Below, one piece after another: positions 33,012 to 42,707 of a stretch of DNA of 64,000 nt (position 1 is its first letter; every line of letters starts with the position of its first letter). A model generated the notes under the pieces. That model was not told where the DNA came from and did no database searches. It saw nothing but the letters and a program-made list of their open reading frames with translations. Position numbers and translations under genes: made by a program. The DNA is taken from NCBI GenBank assembly GCA_035652095.1, contig DASREM010000030.1, positions 95,332-159,331 on the forward strand, written 5' to 3'. This stretch comes from DASREM01 sp035652095. GTDB lineage: Bacteria; Acidobacteriota; Terriglobia; Terriglobales; Acidobacteriaceae.

Positions 33012-34121
33012 TCACTTTCCTGCCACAGTGGTCCCAGCCATCTGCTGAAATTTATCAAGCTGCGTTTGGACGGCCGAGGCGTCAGGAGCGTCAGGGGCAA
33101 GCCGCAAGTAGTTCTTCAAATGGTCGGCGGCCTCCGCATAATGGTGTTTGATACCCAGAATCATGCCGAGGAGATGCTCCATCTTTGGATAGCGATGCTG
33201 GGTGTCGAGGCGCAGCCCGCGCAGAACACTGGTCTCCGCGCGATCCACCATTCCCAGGTTGTATTTCGCAACCGCATTCAATAGCCAAAACTGCGGGAAA
33301 CTTTCAGAGTTGATGGCCAGCAGGCGATCGGTGGAAGTCTCCAGGTCCCGCCAACGGCGGTCTTGCACGGCGATCTCGGAGAGGCCCGCATAGGCAGCGA
33401 GCAGCCGGGAGTCGAGGGCGAGGGCCTTTTGAAAAGACTGTTCGGCACTTCCGCGGTCTCCGAGTTGGAGTTGTGCGCCTGCGAGCCCGACCCATGCGGC
33501 CGCGAATTGCGGATAGCGATCGAGCGCCCGGCGGAATGATCGTAATGCGGACGTCCAGTCTCCCTTGAGGGCACAGTCTTCCCCTTTGCCAAAATCTTTT
33601 CTGGCCTTCTCCGGGATTGCCAGATCCGCCGCCGAGACAGTGGTCGCAGTTGTGGCTCGCTCTGCGTTGACTCGGTGAATGAACAAGGTGCCGACATTGA
33701 CTTGCGAGGAACCGGCAACCTTGCCGGCAAAAGAAAACTTGCTCGAGGTGTAGCCGACAGCGCTGGCGCGCAGTTCGCAGTAGTTCCAATCCGCGAGGGA
33801 CGCCGGGCCGTCATCTCCGAGCGCCTGGAGGGCAACGTTGTCGGAGTTAGCGGGAGCCGTCATCTGAAATTGGAAGTCGCCGTGCCGGTCGGCGTAAGCG
33901 GTCGCGTTCACGCCCTCACCACAGAGCCTTTCGATCACGACATCATTGGGCAGAACGCTTCCGTCATCCACCAGGACCCTTCCCATGATGATCAGGGAGT
34001 TGTTCGACGTCCCACGGTCGGTGGGCTTGGCATTTCCAGGAAGCTGCGAAGGCATTTGGGCAAGAGCTGCGCTGGAGGCAAGTACGGCGCCAAAGAAGAA
34101 GCGAGTAAGACTGAGGAACAT
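33012..34121 (-). CDS. Exported TPR protein with N-terminal carboxypeptidase-like beta domain
   Basis: A 369-residue exported protein: signal peptide (LTRFFFGAVLASSAALAQ), then a beta-sandwich segment (about 40-150: IIMGRVLVDDGSVLPNDVVI, YADRHGDFQFQM) like carboxypeptidase-regulatory domains, then four to five TPRs (WTSALRSFRRALDRYPQFAA and onward). It is likely a periplasmic scaffold. No catalytic residues are visible. It is divergent from the ABC transporter with a gap of about 90 bases. Confidence 0.8.
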   Translation of the reverse strand: MFLSLTRFFFGAVLASSAALAQMPSQLPGNAKPTDRGTSNNSLIIMGRVLVDDGSVLPNDVVIERLCGEGVNATAYADRHGDFQFQMTAPANSDNVALQALGDDGPASLADWNYCELRASAVGYTSSKFSFAGKVAGSSQVNVGTLFIHRVNAERATTATTVSAADLAIPEKARKDFGKGEDCALKGDWTSALRSFRRALDRYPQFAAAWVGLAGAQLQLGDRGSAEQSFQKALALDSRLLAAYAGLSEIAVQDRRWRDLETSTDRLLAINSESFPQFWLLNAVAKYNLGMVDRAETSVLRGLRLDTQHRYPKMEHLLGMILGIKHHYAEAADHLKNYLRLAPDAPDASAVQTQLDKFQQMAGTTVAGK

Positions 34122-34210
34122 GCTATCGACCCTCAGAGGTGGCAGAATTCAGATGCCCGGGCATCCAGTGCCAGCCATCAGGCAAAGCACGAATACCGCA
34201 GGGGGAACTC

Positions 34211-36088
34211 ATGTACGCCGGTGCGGTACCTCCGTCACTCGCCCGGTCGAAATTCCTGTTGCTGGAGGTAAGTACGCGACGTATGGTGGGCGGCATAGGA
34301 GTAGAGCGGCTACTTGTGACTTCTTCGCGTAGGAAATCAGCCCTGCTATGCCGAATTCTGCGGCAGTCGCAACGTTGCTGGCCCCATCTTGCAGGCATAA
34401 CCGCGTTGAGCCTGGTTTCGTTGCCGCTGACGCTGCTCTACCCTTTGCCGCTGAAGATTGCGGTGGACAACGTACTTGGGCGCCAGCCGCTGCCCTCGTG
34501 GTGGAACGCATTGGCCCCGGGGACACAGTCGCGAGCGGTGGAACTGGGATTCGCGATCGCGGTGCTGCTGGGAATCGCGGTGCTGGTCAACATCCAGGCA
34601 CTGGGAAGCTGGTGGCTGCAAACCTATACCGGGGAAAAACTGGTCTGGGACTTTCGCGCCGAACTGCTCAACCACGTACAACGCCTGCCGCTCTCGTTTC
34701 ATGACCGCTACGGGGCAAGCGATTCCGTTTACCGCATCCAGCATGACGCGCCTTCGATCCAGTACGTGACGATCCAGGGACTGGTACCGCTGTTTACAGC
34801 GGTAGTGACGCTCACGGGAATGATCCTGGTGACGGCTTCCATCGACGGTGCTCTAGCGTTGGTGGCGCTTGCGATTACACCAGCCTTGTTCGTGCTCTCG
34901 CTGATGTGCAGCCGCCAGGTCAAGCGGCGCTCGCAGGAGATCAAGCTGCTTGACAGCTCGGCGATGTCGGTCATCCAGGAAGTGATGGGATCCATCCGCG
35001 TGATCAAGGCTTTCGGGCAGGAGAGCCGGGAACATGAGCGGTTTGTGCGTCATTCGAGCGCTCGCATGAGCGGGCAGGTGAAATTGGCCATCCGGCAGTC
35101 AATTTTCAATCTGCTGATCGGACTTACCATCGCTGCGGGATCGGCGGCGGCCCTGGGAATTGGGGTGCACCACGTTCGCGCCGGACGCCTGACGGTCGGA
35201 TCGCTGCTGATGGTGATGGCGTATATTGCGCAAATGTATCAGCCACTCCAGCTGCTGAGCACGAAGACCACGGATTTGCAGGCCTGGCTGGTAAGCCTGG
35301 AGCGAGTGTTTGCGTTGCTCGAGCAGAGCCCAGAAATTGCGGAGAGTCCGAAGGCCCTGGCGGTGGCGCGGGCCAGCGGCAGCTTTGAATTCCGCAACGT
35401 CTCGTTTCATTACGATCATGGTTCTTGCGGATTGCAGAACGTGTCATTTGAAGTGCCGGCGGGAAGCCGGGTGGGAATTGTGGGCAGGACCGGCGCGGGA
35501 AAGACCACGCTGCTCAACTTATTGATGCGGTTTTACGATCCCAGCGAAGGCAGCGTACTGCTGGATGGGATTGATCTGCGTGAGTATCGGATTGCCGATT
35601 TACGCCGGCAATTCTCCGTGGTGCTGCAGGAACCAGTGATGTTCGCGGCCAGCGTCGCGGAAAACATCGCCTATGGAAAACCCAACGCAACGGATGCGGA
35701 GATTGTTGCGGCAGCGGAGGCGGCCAGTTCCCATGAATTCATTCTCAAAATGCCAGGCGGATACGAGGCCCGCATCGGCGAACATGGGAACGGACTCTCG
35801 GGAGGCGAACGCCAGCGCATCTCGCTGGCACGGGCATTTTTGCGTGATAGTCCGGTTCTGATTCTGGATGAACCGACCAGTTCCGTGGATATGCGCACCG
35901 AAGCCGCCATCATGGCGGCGACCGAGCAGTTGATGCGGAACCGGACGACCTTCATGATTGCTCACCGGCTGAATACACTCAAGAGTTGCGACATGATCCT
36001 GGTGCTCGACCAGGGCAGGCTGGTGGAGGTGCGCAAAGGTGTGGGAGAAACGAAGTCCTTGCTTGAAGCAGCGGTCGGCGTAGCTTAA
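34211..36088 (+). CDS. ABC transporter, fused permease and ATPase (MsbA-like exporter)
   Basis: Half-transporter of 625 residues. Five to six membrane helices come first (LAGITALSLVSLPLTLLYPL onward), then an ATPase domain: Walker A GRTGAGKTT, Q-loop VVLQEPVMF, signature LSGGERQRISLARAF, Walker B VLILDEPTSSVD and H-loop IAHRLNT. It should work as a homodimeric exporter of lipid, peptide or drug; the substrate is unknown. ATG 34211, with GGGGGA upstream, was chosen over the 34139 frame start. Confidence 0.92.
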   Translation: MYAGAVPPSLARSKFLLLEVSTRRMVGGIGVERLLVTSSRRKSALLCRILRQSQRCWPHLAGITALSLVSLPLTLLYPLPLKIAVDNVLGRQPLPSWWNALAPGTQSRAVELGFAIAVLLGIAVLVNIQALGSWWLQTYTGEKLVWDFRAELLNHVQRLPLSFHDRYGASDSVYRIQHDAPSIQYVTIQGLVPLFTAVVTLTGMILVTASIDGALALVALAITPALFVLSLMCSRQVKRRSQEIKLLDSSAMSVIQEVMGSIRVIKAFGQESREHERFVRHSSARMSGQVKLAIRQSIFNLLIGLTIAAGSAAALGIGVHHVRAGRLTVGSLLMVMAYIAQMYQPLQLLSTKTTDLQAWLVSLERVFALLEQSPEIAESPKALAVARASGSFEFRNVSFHYDHGSCGLQNVSFEVPAGSRVGIVGRTGAGKTTLLNLLMRFYDPSEGSVLLDGIDLREYRIADLRRQFSVVLQEPVMFAASVAENIAYGKPNATDAEIVAAAEAASSHEFILKMPGGYEARIGEHGNGLSGGERQRISLARAFLRDSPVLILDEPTSSVDMRTEAAIMAATEQLMRNRTTFMIAHRLNTLKSCDMILVLDQGRLVEVRKGVGETKSLLEAAVGVA

Positions 36089-36276
36089 AGCCCAGCAGGC
36101 GGCGTCTCTACACCCATCCCGAATTTCCCCCAGCATTTCATCCCCGCATTGCCAAGCGGCCAATCGCGACTGCTCCGCGAAAAGATACAATGAAGGCGCA
36201 ATTCTCCGTTGTTTGCCAGGGCGGCGACAGATCATCTCTGTGCAGGTCCTGAACCCTTCCGAATTGGAGCAAGCCA

Positions 36277-36645
36277 ATGCAACATACGCCCCGTTTTCTG
36301 CAAATCGTTGATGAAGCCCGCAAGCGTATTCGCGAAACCACAGTGGATGAGGTAAAAGCCAAACTCGATCGCGGCGAAAAATTCATGCTGGTGGATGTGC
36401 GCGAAGAAAGCGAGTTCGCGAAAGATCACCTTCCCGGCGCGGTGCACATGGGCAAAGGAGTCATCGAGCGCGACGTGGAACAGAAAGTCCCGGACCCGGC
36501 AACGCTCATGATCCTGTATTGCGGAGGCGGATATCGATCGGCACTGGCGGCGGACAACCTGCAAAAGATGGGCTACACAAATGTAATCTCCATGGACGGT
36601 GGCATACGGGAATGGCGCGAGAAGAACTACCCGTTAACTCGTTAG
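36277..36645 (+). CDS. Rhodanese-like domain protein
   Basis: Single-domain rhodanese of 122 residues. The active-site loop CGGGYRS has the persulfide Cys82; flanking family elements are LVDVREESEFAKDHLPGA and MDGGIREWREKNYP. It likely transfers or carries sulfane sulfur in the cytoplasm. GGAG lies six bases before the ATG. A TACAAT -10-like element is present near 36186. Confidence 0.9.
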   Translation: MQHTPRFLQIVDEARKRIRETTVDEVKAKLDRGEKFMLVDVREESEFAKDHLPGAVHMGKGVIERDVEQKVPDPATLMILYCGGGYRSALAADNLQKMGYTNVISMDGGIREWREKNYPLTR

Positions 36646-36733
36646 GCCGGCAAACCGCGGGTACAGCACGGTCGTAACTTGCAGGGAGCGCCGTCGTGCC
36701 TCAGCATGGGCGTGAATAATTCTGTTCACGACC

Positions 36734-37288
36734 ATGCAGACGGGCAAAGGAAATCACGGGAAATCGGCGGCTGCGGCAGCACCGGCTCGGGAAACCAAGC
36801 CGATAGAGGAGTTGCTGCGCAAAAAAGACACTGCCCAGGAGTTTTGCGCGCAGCTGGCAGCGATTCTGCATGTGCGGCCCACCGAAGTCGCGCTGCTTCG
36901 CCTGGAAAAGGGACTGCTTCGTTTTCTCTTTCCTGACGAGTTGAAGACGGCAGGCGCCATTCCGGTCTCAAGCTCTTCGGCAGTGGCGGCGCATACGGCC
37001 TCCAGCAAGAAGGTGGAGCTGTTCAATAATTTCTCGAAGATCAAGCATGCCAGCATCTTTGAGACGGTAAAGCTGGCGACCTCGGAATCGACGGACATGG
37101 CTCCCATTCAGAAACTCATGTCGGCTCCAATACTCAACCGCGAAGGCCGGGTTCTTGGCGTACTCCAGGTTTGCCGCAAGGGGTTGGATGTAAGCATGGT
37201 AGGAGCAGATTTCACTCTGGATAACCTGAACACGCTGGAAAAAGCGGCCAAGACAGCAGCCGATGCAGCTTTCATGAACGGCGCATAG
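36734..37288 (+). CDS. GAF-domain-like protein
   Basis: A 184-residue protein. After an Ala-rich N-terminus, residues 27-180 follow GAF topology: an initial helix (FCAQLAAILHVRPTEVALLRL), central strands and the closing MSAPILNREGRVLGVLQVCRK followed by TLEKAAKTAADAA. It probably senses a small molecule or signals through a partner, since no output domain is fused. Its end overlaps the convergent pseudouridine synthase by 17 bases. The ligand is unknown. Confidence 0.75.
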   Translation: MQTGKGNHGKSAAAAAPARETKPIEELLRKKDTAQEFCAQLAAILHVRPTEVALLRLEKGLLRFLFPDELKTAGAIPVSSSSAVAAHTASSKKVELFNNFSKIKHASIFETVKLATSESTDMAPIQKLMSAPILNREGRVLGVLQVCRKGLDVSMVGADFTLDNLNTLEKAAKTAADAAFMNGA

Positions 37289-38027
37289 CCGCATCAAGTT
37301 CAGGCTTTTCTGCGCCTCGCAAAATCCTGACGCTTCCCTTTTTCAGATCGCCTAAAACCAGAGGTCCGATGCGCACACGCACCAGCCGGAGCACTTCGAT
37401 ACCGAGTGCGTCGAGCATGCGACGGATGTGGCGGTTCTTGCCCTCGTGCAGAACAATCTCAATCCAGCTATTCTTTGCGCCGTGCCGCAGGATTCCGGCA
37501 TTGCTCGCGCGCAGCACCTCAGTCTCCGCCGTTCGTACCCCGGCTTGAAGAGTATTGAGCAATGACTCCGTTGCTGAAGCCGCGATCTGGACATGATAGG
37601 TTTTTGGGAGCCTCGACCGCGGATCGGTCACGCGCGCGGCCCATTCCGAGTCGTTCGTCAGGAGCAAGAGACCCTCGCTGGCCTTATCGAGCCTCCCGGC
37701 CGGAGCAACCCAGGGCAGATCGGGAGGAAGCAGGGAATAGACGGTGTCACGTCCCTTTTCGTCGGCGGCGGTCGTGACGATGCCTCGCGGCTTGTTGAGC
37801 ATCAGGTAGACGAATTTTTGCGGACGGACCTCCCTGCCATCAACTCGAATGCGGTCCTTTTTGAGCAGCACCGGGGTTTCGGGATCAAGACACACATGAC
37901 CGTTCAACTGCACCCGGCCCAGGCGAATCCATTCGCAGGCTGCCGAGCGCGAACAAAAGCCGAGTTTGGAGAGTGCCCGAGCCAGCCCGACGCGACGCGG
38001 CAATCCAGGAGTCGGCATGACTGCCAT
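37272..38027 (-). CDS. Pseudouridine synthase, RsuA/RluB/RluE-like
   Basis: rRNA pseudouridine synthase of 251 residues. An N-terminal S4 RNA-binding domain (ALSKLGFCSRSAACEWIRLG) is followed by the catalytic domain with VAPAGRLDKASEGLLLLTND, which holds the catalytic Asp, plus KTYHVQI and EGKNRHIRRMLDALG. These motifs place it in the RsuA/RluB group; the exact uridine target (16S or 23S) is not decided by sequence. The frame is open to 38135, but starts at 38027 or 38018 give a normal N-terminus. Confidence 0.9.
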   Translation of the reverse strand: MAVMPTPGLPRRVGLARALSKLGFCSRSAACEWIRLGRVQLNGHVCLDPETPVLLKKDRIRVDGREVRPQKFVYLMLNKPRGIVTTAADEKGRDTVYSLLPPDLPWVAPAGRLDKASEGLLLLTNDSEWAARVTDPRSRLPKTYHVQIAASATESLLNTLQAGVRTAETEVLRASNAGILRHGAKNSWIEIVLHEGKNRHIRRMLDALGIEVLRLVRVRIGPLVLGDLKKGSVRILRGAEKPELDAAMRRS

Positions 38028-38223
38028 GCTAGCTGAGAGGTTTGGCGAGCCAAAATATCGATCGGGAAACGACACATGTTGCTCTGTGACCCCGACGCCA
38101 ACATCTTTGTGTTGTCTTGTAGAGGAGAAGTCCATCTCCAGTCTTTATGCGGGTTTCGGCTCTATCGGGACGACTTCCCGGTGTGATAGACTCTCGGGTT
38201 TTTTCAAGGAGGAAATTCCCCGA

Positions 38224-39198
38224 ATGACGTTTCATCTCAAAGTATGTACCGTCACCCTGGTGCTGATCGTGGCGCTCGCGGTTTCCGCAGCCGCGGCCGG
38301 ACCGGCCGTCACGTGGTCCAAGCTTTCCACGCCGAATTCGCCCTCGGCGCGAAGCGGATCCGCGATGACCTATGACCCGATCAGCAAGAAAATTGTCCTG
38401 TTCGGCGGGTTCAGCGCCAGTGGATATCTCAACGACACATGGACTTTCGATGGCAAGACGTGGACGAAGCAGTCAACGCCGACTGCACCGCCCTCCCGCA
38501 CTGCCTCCACCATGGCCTTCGATCGAGTGGCCCGGCAAGTGGTAATGTTCGGCGGGTATAACGGACACAATTATCTCGGCGATACATGGACCTGGGACGG
38601 CGCGACCTCCACCTGGAGTCAGGCCTCGCCAACGAACTCGCCGGAAGCGGTGACCAGTCCCATGTTGTTTACCGATCCTCTCTCGGGCCGCGTGGATGTG
38701 TTCGGCGGCTTTGACGGCCAGTTCTACCAGTTGACCACGTATCAATGGACGGGCACGGACTGGAAGAAATTGAACCCGCCGGCCACGGCATTTGCGCGGT
38801 CCACGGCGATTGTGGCCTTAAACCAGGTCACGAAAAAAGTTGTGATGTTTGGCGGCCTTGGCGATGTAAACACCTTCAACACGTGGACGTGGGATGGCAC
38901 GACGTGGGCCCAGAACACACCCGCGACGCAACCGCCGAACCGCTACAGTTCTGCCGGCGTGTTCGATCCGGCGCTGAATGCGGTGATCATTTTCGGTGGC
39001 GGCGCGGGTGGAGTCGATCTGAGCGACACCTGGGTCTGGACAGGATTGGATTGGAAACCGCTGGCTCCGTCGCAGTCGCCGCCAGCCCGGGAATTGTTCG
39101 GAATGGCGTACGACAGCGCTTACGGACACGTGGTGATCTTCGGGGGACAAGCTGGCAACGGGTTCTTCAACGACACCTGGATTTTACTTCCGCACTAG
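38224..39198 (+). CDS. Exported Kelch-repeat protein
   Basis: A 324-residue exported protein: signal peptide (VCTVTLVLIVALAVSAAAAG), then six Kelch-type blades with the recurring pattern VVMFGG...L/FNDTW.WDG..W and S/PPAR (for example KIVLFGGFSASGYLNDTWTF). It is likely a surface or periplasmic binding propeller with an unknown ligand. ATG 38224 has AGGAGG upstream; the longer frame from 37966 is antisense to the pseudouridine synthase and is not used. Confidence 0.85.
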   Translation: MTFHLKVCTVTLVLIVALAVSAAAAGPAVTWSKLSTPNSPSARSGSAMTYDPISKKIVLFGGFSASGYLNDTWTFDGKTWTKQSTPTAPPSRTASTMAFDRVARQVVMFGGYNGHNYLGDTWTWDGATSTWSQASPTNSPEAVTSPMLFTDPLSGRVDVFGGFDGQFYQLTTYQWTGTDWKKLNPPATAFARSTAIVALNQVTKKVVMFGGLGDVNTFNTWTWDGTTWAQNTPATQPPNRYSSAGVFDPALNAVIIFGGGAGGVDLSDTWVWTGLDWKPLAPSQSPPARELFGMAYDSAYGHVVIFGGQAGNGFFNDTWILLPH

Positions 39199-39205
39199 CT
39201 TCAAG

Positions 39206-39231
39206 GCCCCGGGGTCTTCAAGACCCGGGGC
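39206..39231. terminator. Bidirectional hairpin between convergent Kelch and permease genes
   Basis: GCCCCGGG(G)TCTT pairs with AAGACCCGGGGC across a tight loop, with one bulged G. It sits in the 47-base gap between two stop codons. T-tracts are weak, so the ends may be less sharp than for a canonical terminator. Confidence 0.6.
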
Positions 39232-39245
39232 ATCTTCCACCGCAT

Positions 39246-41474
39246 TCATCTGCCATCCCTTTCCTGCAGCAACTTGCGCAGAAGTTCCGGCTGCTCACCC
39301 GAAAGAATTCTCTTCTGCAACTCTTCGAGCGCAAGCCTGACTACATGATAGTGATGGAGGCCGGCGTAGCGGGGATCGGATGTAATCTCCAACCAGATTT
39401 TATGCAGCAACTCAAGATCGTCGGGACGCAGTCTCGGCTCGTGCGGGCCAAGGAAATACTTGTGATGTCCGCCGTCCGGACGAGTGATCTCAAGTTGCAG
39501 CCGGGGCTTCGGGTCTGGCAGTCGCTCCCACGCATCGCCCGTGTACTTCGCCTGCTCGTCTTCGCTCAACTTGGTGGAGAGGCCGGAGACGACCGACGAG
39601 GATTCCAATCGCTGGGCCGTCATCATGGCGGCGTCGAAAACATTGGTACCGGGCACGACCAGCAACTTCACCGGTTTGCCTAACTTCTCTGCGAGCGCTA
39701 CGACTTTGCTGAACAGGTCCTGCTCGTAGACGTCGAAAACATCCTTGGCTTCGTAGCTGGTGCTTCCGGTAAGCGAAGGCCGGCGTGGGGAGAGCCGGGC
39801 GCTCATCACCACGACGTCCTGGACGTTGGTGTCCGTGCGGCTCAGAACATCTTTCAGATGGTACAAGCGGTTGGGGTCCCGCACTGTGACCAGGACATTG
39901 CCTGGGCGCACGCCGACTATGCCGAAGTCGAGTTCCGGGTTGTCGAACACCCGGAACTGCTCGAAGCGTTCTTTTTCCGAGGCCGCGCTCTCGCGCTTGG
40001 CATAGCGCTCGGAAATAGTCAGCACCACGTAGAAGACCGCGCTGAAAGCGACACCGGCGATCGTCGCATCTTTCTTGGTAAGCAGATTGGCGACGGCGAT
40101 CAGGAAGAGGGACACCGTAATCACGCCCAGCCCGACGGGAACCTCTGTGCCTCCGATCTTGATATTTCCCGGGACCTTCCATTCCCGATGTTCGGGCTGA
40201 GTGTAACGAAGCACCAGGACGGCAAGCCCATTGAAGGCGAAGCTCCAGACGACCCCGAACGCGTAGAGGGCAGCCAAGAGGTAGAAATTGCCGCGGCTGA
40301 GCAGGATGGTCGCAACCTGCAGGGCCGCAATCAGGTTGATGGTTCGATAACTGGTGCCGTATTTCCGATGCGGGCGCTGGAACCATGCGGTCAGGATCTT
40401 GGTCTCGCTCAGCCGGTTCAATACCCCATTTGCTCCGAGGATCGCAGTATTGGCAGCGCCTGAGAGGATCAGCACGCCGACAAACACCACGAAAAAATGG
40501 AAGATGAGCTTGAGCAGCGTCGGCCCGTACAGATACATGGCGAGCCCGCCAATGAGGTTGGCGAAGAAGTTAGGCCGGACGTCGTCGGGGATGATCATCA
40601 CCGCCAGAAACGAAACAAAGGAGGTGAACACCAGGCTGTAGGCGAAGATGACAAGCCCGGCGCGCTGCAGGTTCTTGAGCTTGGGATGCTCGATCTCGCG
40701 GTTCACCTGCGCCAGCGTCTCCTCGCCGCTCATGGCGAGCACGGAGTGCCCCATGCCGACGATCAGCACAACCCAGGTGATGTGACTCAAGGGGGTGCTG
40801 TGAAGCCAGCCCAGGAACTCATGATCGAGTTTCATGTTGCTCAGGCTAGGAAGGGGTGGAGGATTGATTCCAACTTTCGCCAGCGTGAACAAAGACCAGG
40901 CGATCAGGATCACAACCATGATGGTAGTGACTTTCATGATCCAGAGGGCCTTGTCGCTGGATTCGTGAATGCCTTCGATGTTCTTCCACCAAAAGTAAAG
41001 AATGGCGAGTATGCCGAAGCCGGCGGCAAAATAGTTCTGATTGAATTGGACAGGGTGCTTGAGGTACTGAGCGCCTTCCTGGATGAATCCGGCGAGGTAT
41101 TGTCCCGCCGTGACGGCGCTGATAGGGCCGGTGAGGATGTAGTCGAAGAGCAGGGCTGAGACGGAAAGCTTGGCCAAGGTTTCGCCCATTGCCTCGCGAA
41201 CGACACGGTACACGCCGCCGCGCACGAACATGCTGCTGGCCTCGATATAGACCGCGCGCACGGCATAGCTGAACAGCATGACCGCGAGAATGAACCAGGG
41301 AGCGCTCTTGCCAATGACTTTCTCGGCGTCACCTCCCGCGTAGTAGGCGGACGAGGCCAAATCGGAAAGGACGATGGCCGCCGCCCGCCAGAAGGAGATG
41401 AAGCTCAGCATGACGGTGGTGGCGATGAAGACGTTGACCGGTGGACGCTTGATTTCGTGCTGAGCCATTCGCAA
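39246..41474 (-). CDS. APC-family permease with a large cytoplasmic C-terminal domain
   Basis: A 742-residue transporter. About twelve hydrophobic spans occupy residues 15-495, with APC-type segments (ISFWRAAAIVLSDLASSAYY, GMGHSVLAMSGEETLAQVNRE). The last 230 or so residues are soluble: GNVLVTVRDPNRLYHLKDVL begins a universal-stress-like or nucleotide-binding fold, then charged helices (ELLHKIWLEITSDPRY). Such tails often gate amino-acid or potassium transport in response to nucleotides. The substrate is unknown. It is divergent from the Spy-like gene. Confidence 0.85.
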   Translation of the reverse strand: MRMAQHEIKRPPVNVFIATTVMLSFISFWRAAAIVLSDLASSAYYAGGDAEKVIGKSAPWFILAVMLFSYAVRAVYIEASSMFVRGGVYRVVREAMGETLAKLSVSALLFDYILTGPISAVTAGQYLAGFIQEGAQYLKHPVQFNQNYFAAGFGILAILYFWWKNIEGIHESSDKALWIMKVTTIMVVILIAWSLFTLAKVGINPPPLPSLSNMKLDHEFLGWLHSTPLSHITWVVLIVGMGHSVLAMSGEETLAQVNREIEHPKLKNLQRAGLVIFAYSLVFTSFVSFLAVMIIPDDVRPNFFANLIGGLAMYLYGPTLLKLIFHFFVVFVGVLILSGAANTAILGANGVLNRLSETKILTAWFQRPHRKYGTSYRTINLIAALQVATILLSRGNFYLLAALYAFGVVWSFAFNGLAVLVLRYTQPEHREWKVPGNIKIGGTEVPVGLGVITVSLFLIAVANLLTKKDATIAGVAFSAVFYVVLTISERYAKRESAASEKERFEQFRVFDNPELDFGIVGVRPGNVLVTVRDPNRLYHLKDVLSRTDTNVQDVVVMSARLSPRRPSLTGSTSYEAKDVFDVYEQDLFSKVVALAEKLGKPVKLLVVPGTNVFDAAMMTAQRLESSSVVSGLSTKLSEDEQAKYTGDAWERLPDPKPRLQLEITRPDGGHHKYFLGPHEPRLRPDDLELLHKIWLEITSDPRYAGLHHYHVVRLALEELQKRILSGEQPELLRKLLQERDGR

Positions 41475-41690
41475 GTTCCGGAAGCGAGTTGCTGCGCCTG
41501 CCGGCGAAGCTACTACGATACCTTAGAGGTCATCGAGGAGTCGATGCTGCTGGAGTGATGGCCTCCCAAACACTGTAAACGCTTGTAAAGAATTGTGAGT
41601 TCTTTTCTCCCGCCGCAACTAACACGGCAAAAGCTGGTTCTATTCCTTAGTGCGATTTCATCGCATTCAGTACAGCAGTACAGAGGAGAA

Positions 41691-42155
41691 ATGATGCTTA
41701 AACAGTCAATTTTGACAGCGGCGATCGCGGGCATGCTCATCAGCGGTGCAGCGGCGGTAGCACGGGATTCTTCGCAGAGCGACACGACAGCGCCTCAGAC
41801 CCAGGGGCAGGAAGGCGGGGCGGGTCGTCATCACCGCGAGATGGATCCGGCTAAGCGAACCCAGCACCTGGCAAAGAAATTGAACCTTTCATCTGAGCAG
41901 CAGTCCAAAATCCAGGGACTCCTGCAGGACGAAAAGACGCAAATGCAGAGCTTGAAGCAGGACGCCTCAAGTTCGCAGCAGGACCGCAGGGCCAAGTTCA
42001 TGGAAATTCACAAGAACACGAGTGAACAGATTCGAGCCTCGCTGAATCCCGACCAGCAGAAGAAATGGGATGAGATGCAGAGCGAGCGCAAACAGCGCAT
42101 GATGAAGCACCGCGGCGGTTCCAACCAGGGCGAGAGCACTCCGCCACAACAATAA
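41691..42155 (+). CDS. Spy/CpxP-like periplasmic helical protein
   Basis: A 154-residue exported protein: signal peptide (SILTAAIAGMLISGAAAVA), then a helical body with an LTxxQ-like element (LNLSSEQQSKIQGLLQDEK) and a second similar element (SLNPDQQKKWDEMQSERKQR), rich in Gln, Lys and Met. This matches Spy/CpxP-type chaperone-like or metal-responsive proteins. GAGGAG lies directly before the ATG. A terminator hairpin follows. Confidence 0.75.
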   Translation: MMLKQSILTAAIAGMLISGAAAVARDSSQSDTTAPQTQGQEGGAGRHHREMDPAKRTQHLAKKLNLSSEQQSKIQGLLQDEKTQMQSLKQDASSSQQDRRAKFMEIHKNTSEQIRASLNPDQQKKWDEMQSERKQRMMKHRGGSNQGESTPPQQ

Positions 42156-42168
42156 GCAGGACGATTCG

Positions 42169-42196
42169 GGACGGAGCACTGACTCCGTCCTGATTT
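42169..42196 (+). terminator. Terminator hairpin after the Spy-like gene
   Basis: GGACGGAG-CACTGA-CTCCGTCC (42169-42190), an 8-bp stem, followed by TGATTT. Located 14 bases after the stop. Confidence 0.6.
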
Positions 42197-42256
42197 CACA
42201 CCTCGCCACAGCGATGCCCCACCCATGTAGTGATACAGTTTCCTTTCACTCCTTCC

Positions 42257-42619
42257 ATGCTTGAAAGCATACTGTCGGGCCGTCGTGCGATCGCGTTATG
42301 CTGTGGATTGATCGGGCTTGGGCTGGCTGCGGTCTACTGGTGGAGAGCTGATCTGTACGACGAACTGGTCCTGCTTCTACAGCCCCCTTATCGCGTCATT
42401 CAAATCGATGCTGGGCAGGGGACGCTTACGCTGGAAGGCGCCCGCGAGAATTTCGTAGTGCGGTGCCATGAATTGTGCGGATCCTTCGTCGTGAATGGAA
42501 AATACTCCATGCTGTATCGCGGGGCAGCATTGGAGTACCGTGGAAACGGTAAGAGGAACGAACTTGAGATCGTGGAAATCCGGGTGAAGCCACCGGCACT
42601 TCCCGGCGGCATGGGTTGA
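42257..42619 (+). CDS. Hypothetical protein with one N-terminal membrane anchor
   Basis: A 120-residue protein. Residues 10-30 (AIALCCGLIGLGLAAVYWW) form a membrane anchor or uncleaved signal, and the rest is a small beta-rich extracytoplasmic part with two cysteines (VVRCHELCGSF). No family is recognised. A GTG frame opens nine codons earlier (42230), but ATG 42257 puts the basic residues just before the hydrophobic span. A tight hairpin follows. Confidence 0.55.
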   Translation: MLESILSGRRAIALCCGLIGLGLAAVYWWRADLYDELVLLLQPPYRVIQIDAGQGTLTLEGARENFVVRCHELCGSFVVNGKYSMLYRGAALEYRGNGKRNELEIVEIRVKPPALPGGMG

Positions 42620-42677
42620 TTGGCAAGCTCAGGAAGAATTACAGCTCTTTACCAAGATCCGGCTTTGGAGCCATCTC

Positions 42678-42694
42678 GCGCCGAGACTCGGCGC
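42678..42694. terminator. Hairpin between convergent small genes
   Basis: GCGCCGA-GAC-TCGGCGC, a perfect 7-bp GC-rich stem, followed on the plus strand by TGTTTC. It separates the plus-strand anchored protein (stop 42619) from the minus-strand peptide gene (stop 42708). Confidence 0.55.
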
Positions 42695-42707
42695 TGTTTC
42701 GGGTCCT

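Noticed and set aside
36711..36730. CGTGAA...TTCACG inverted repeat near the GAF gene as an operator
   Set aside because: Only six bases per arm with an eight-base spacer, and no second copy in the window.
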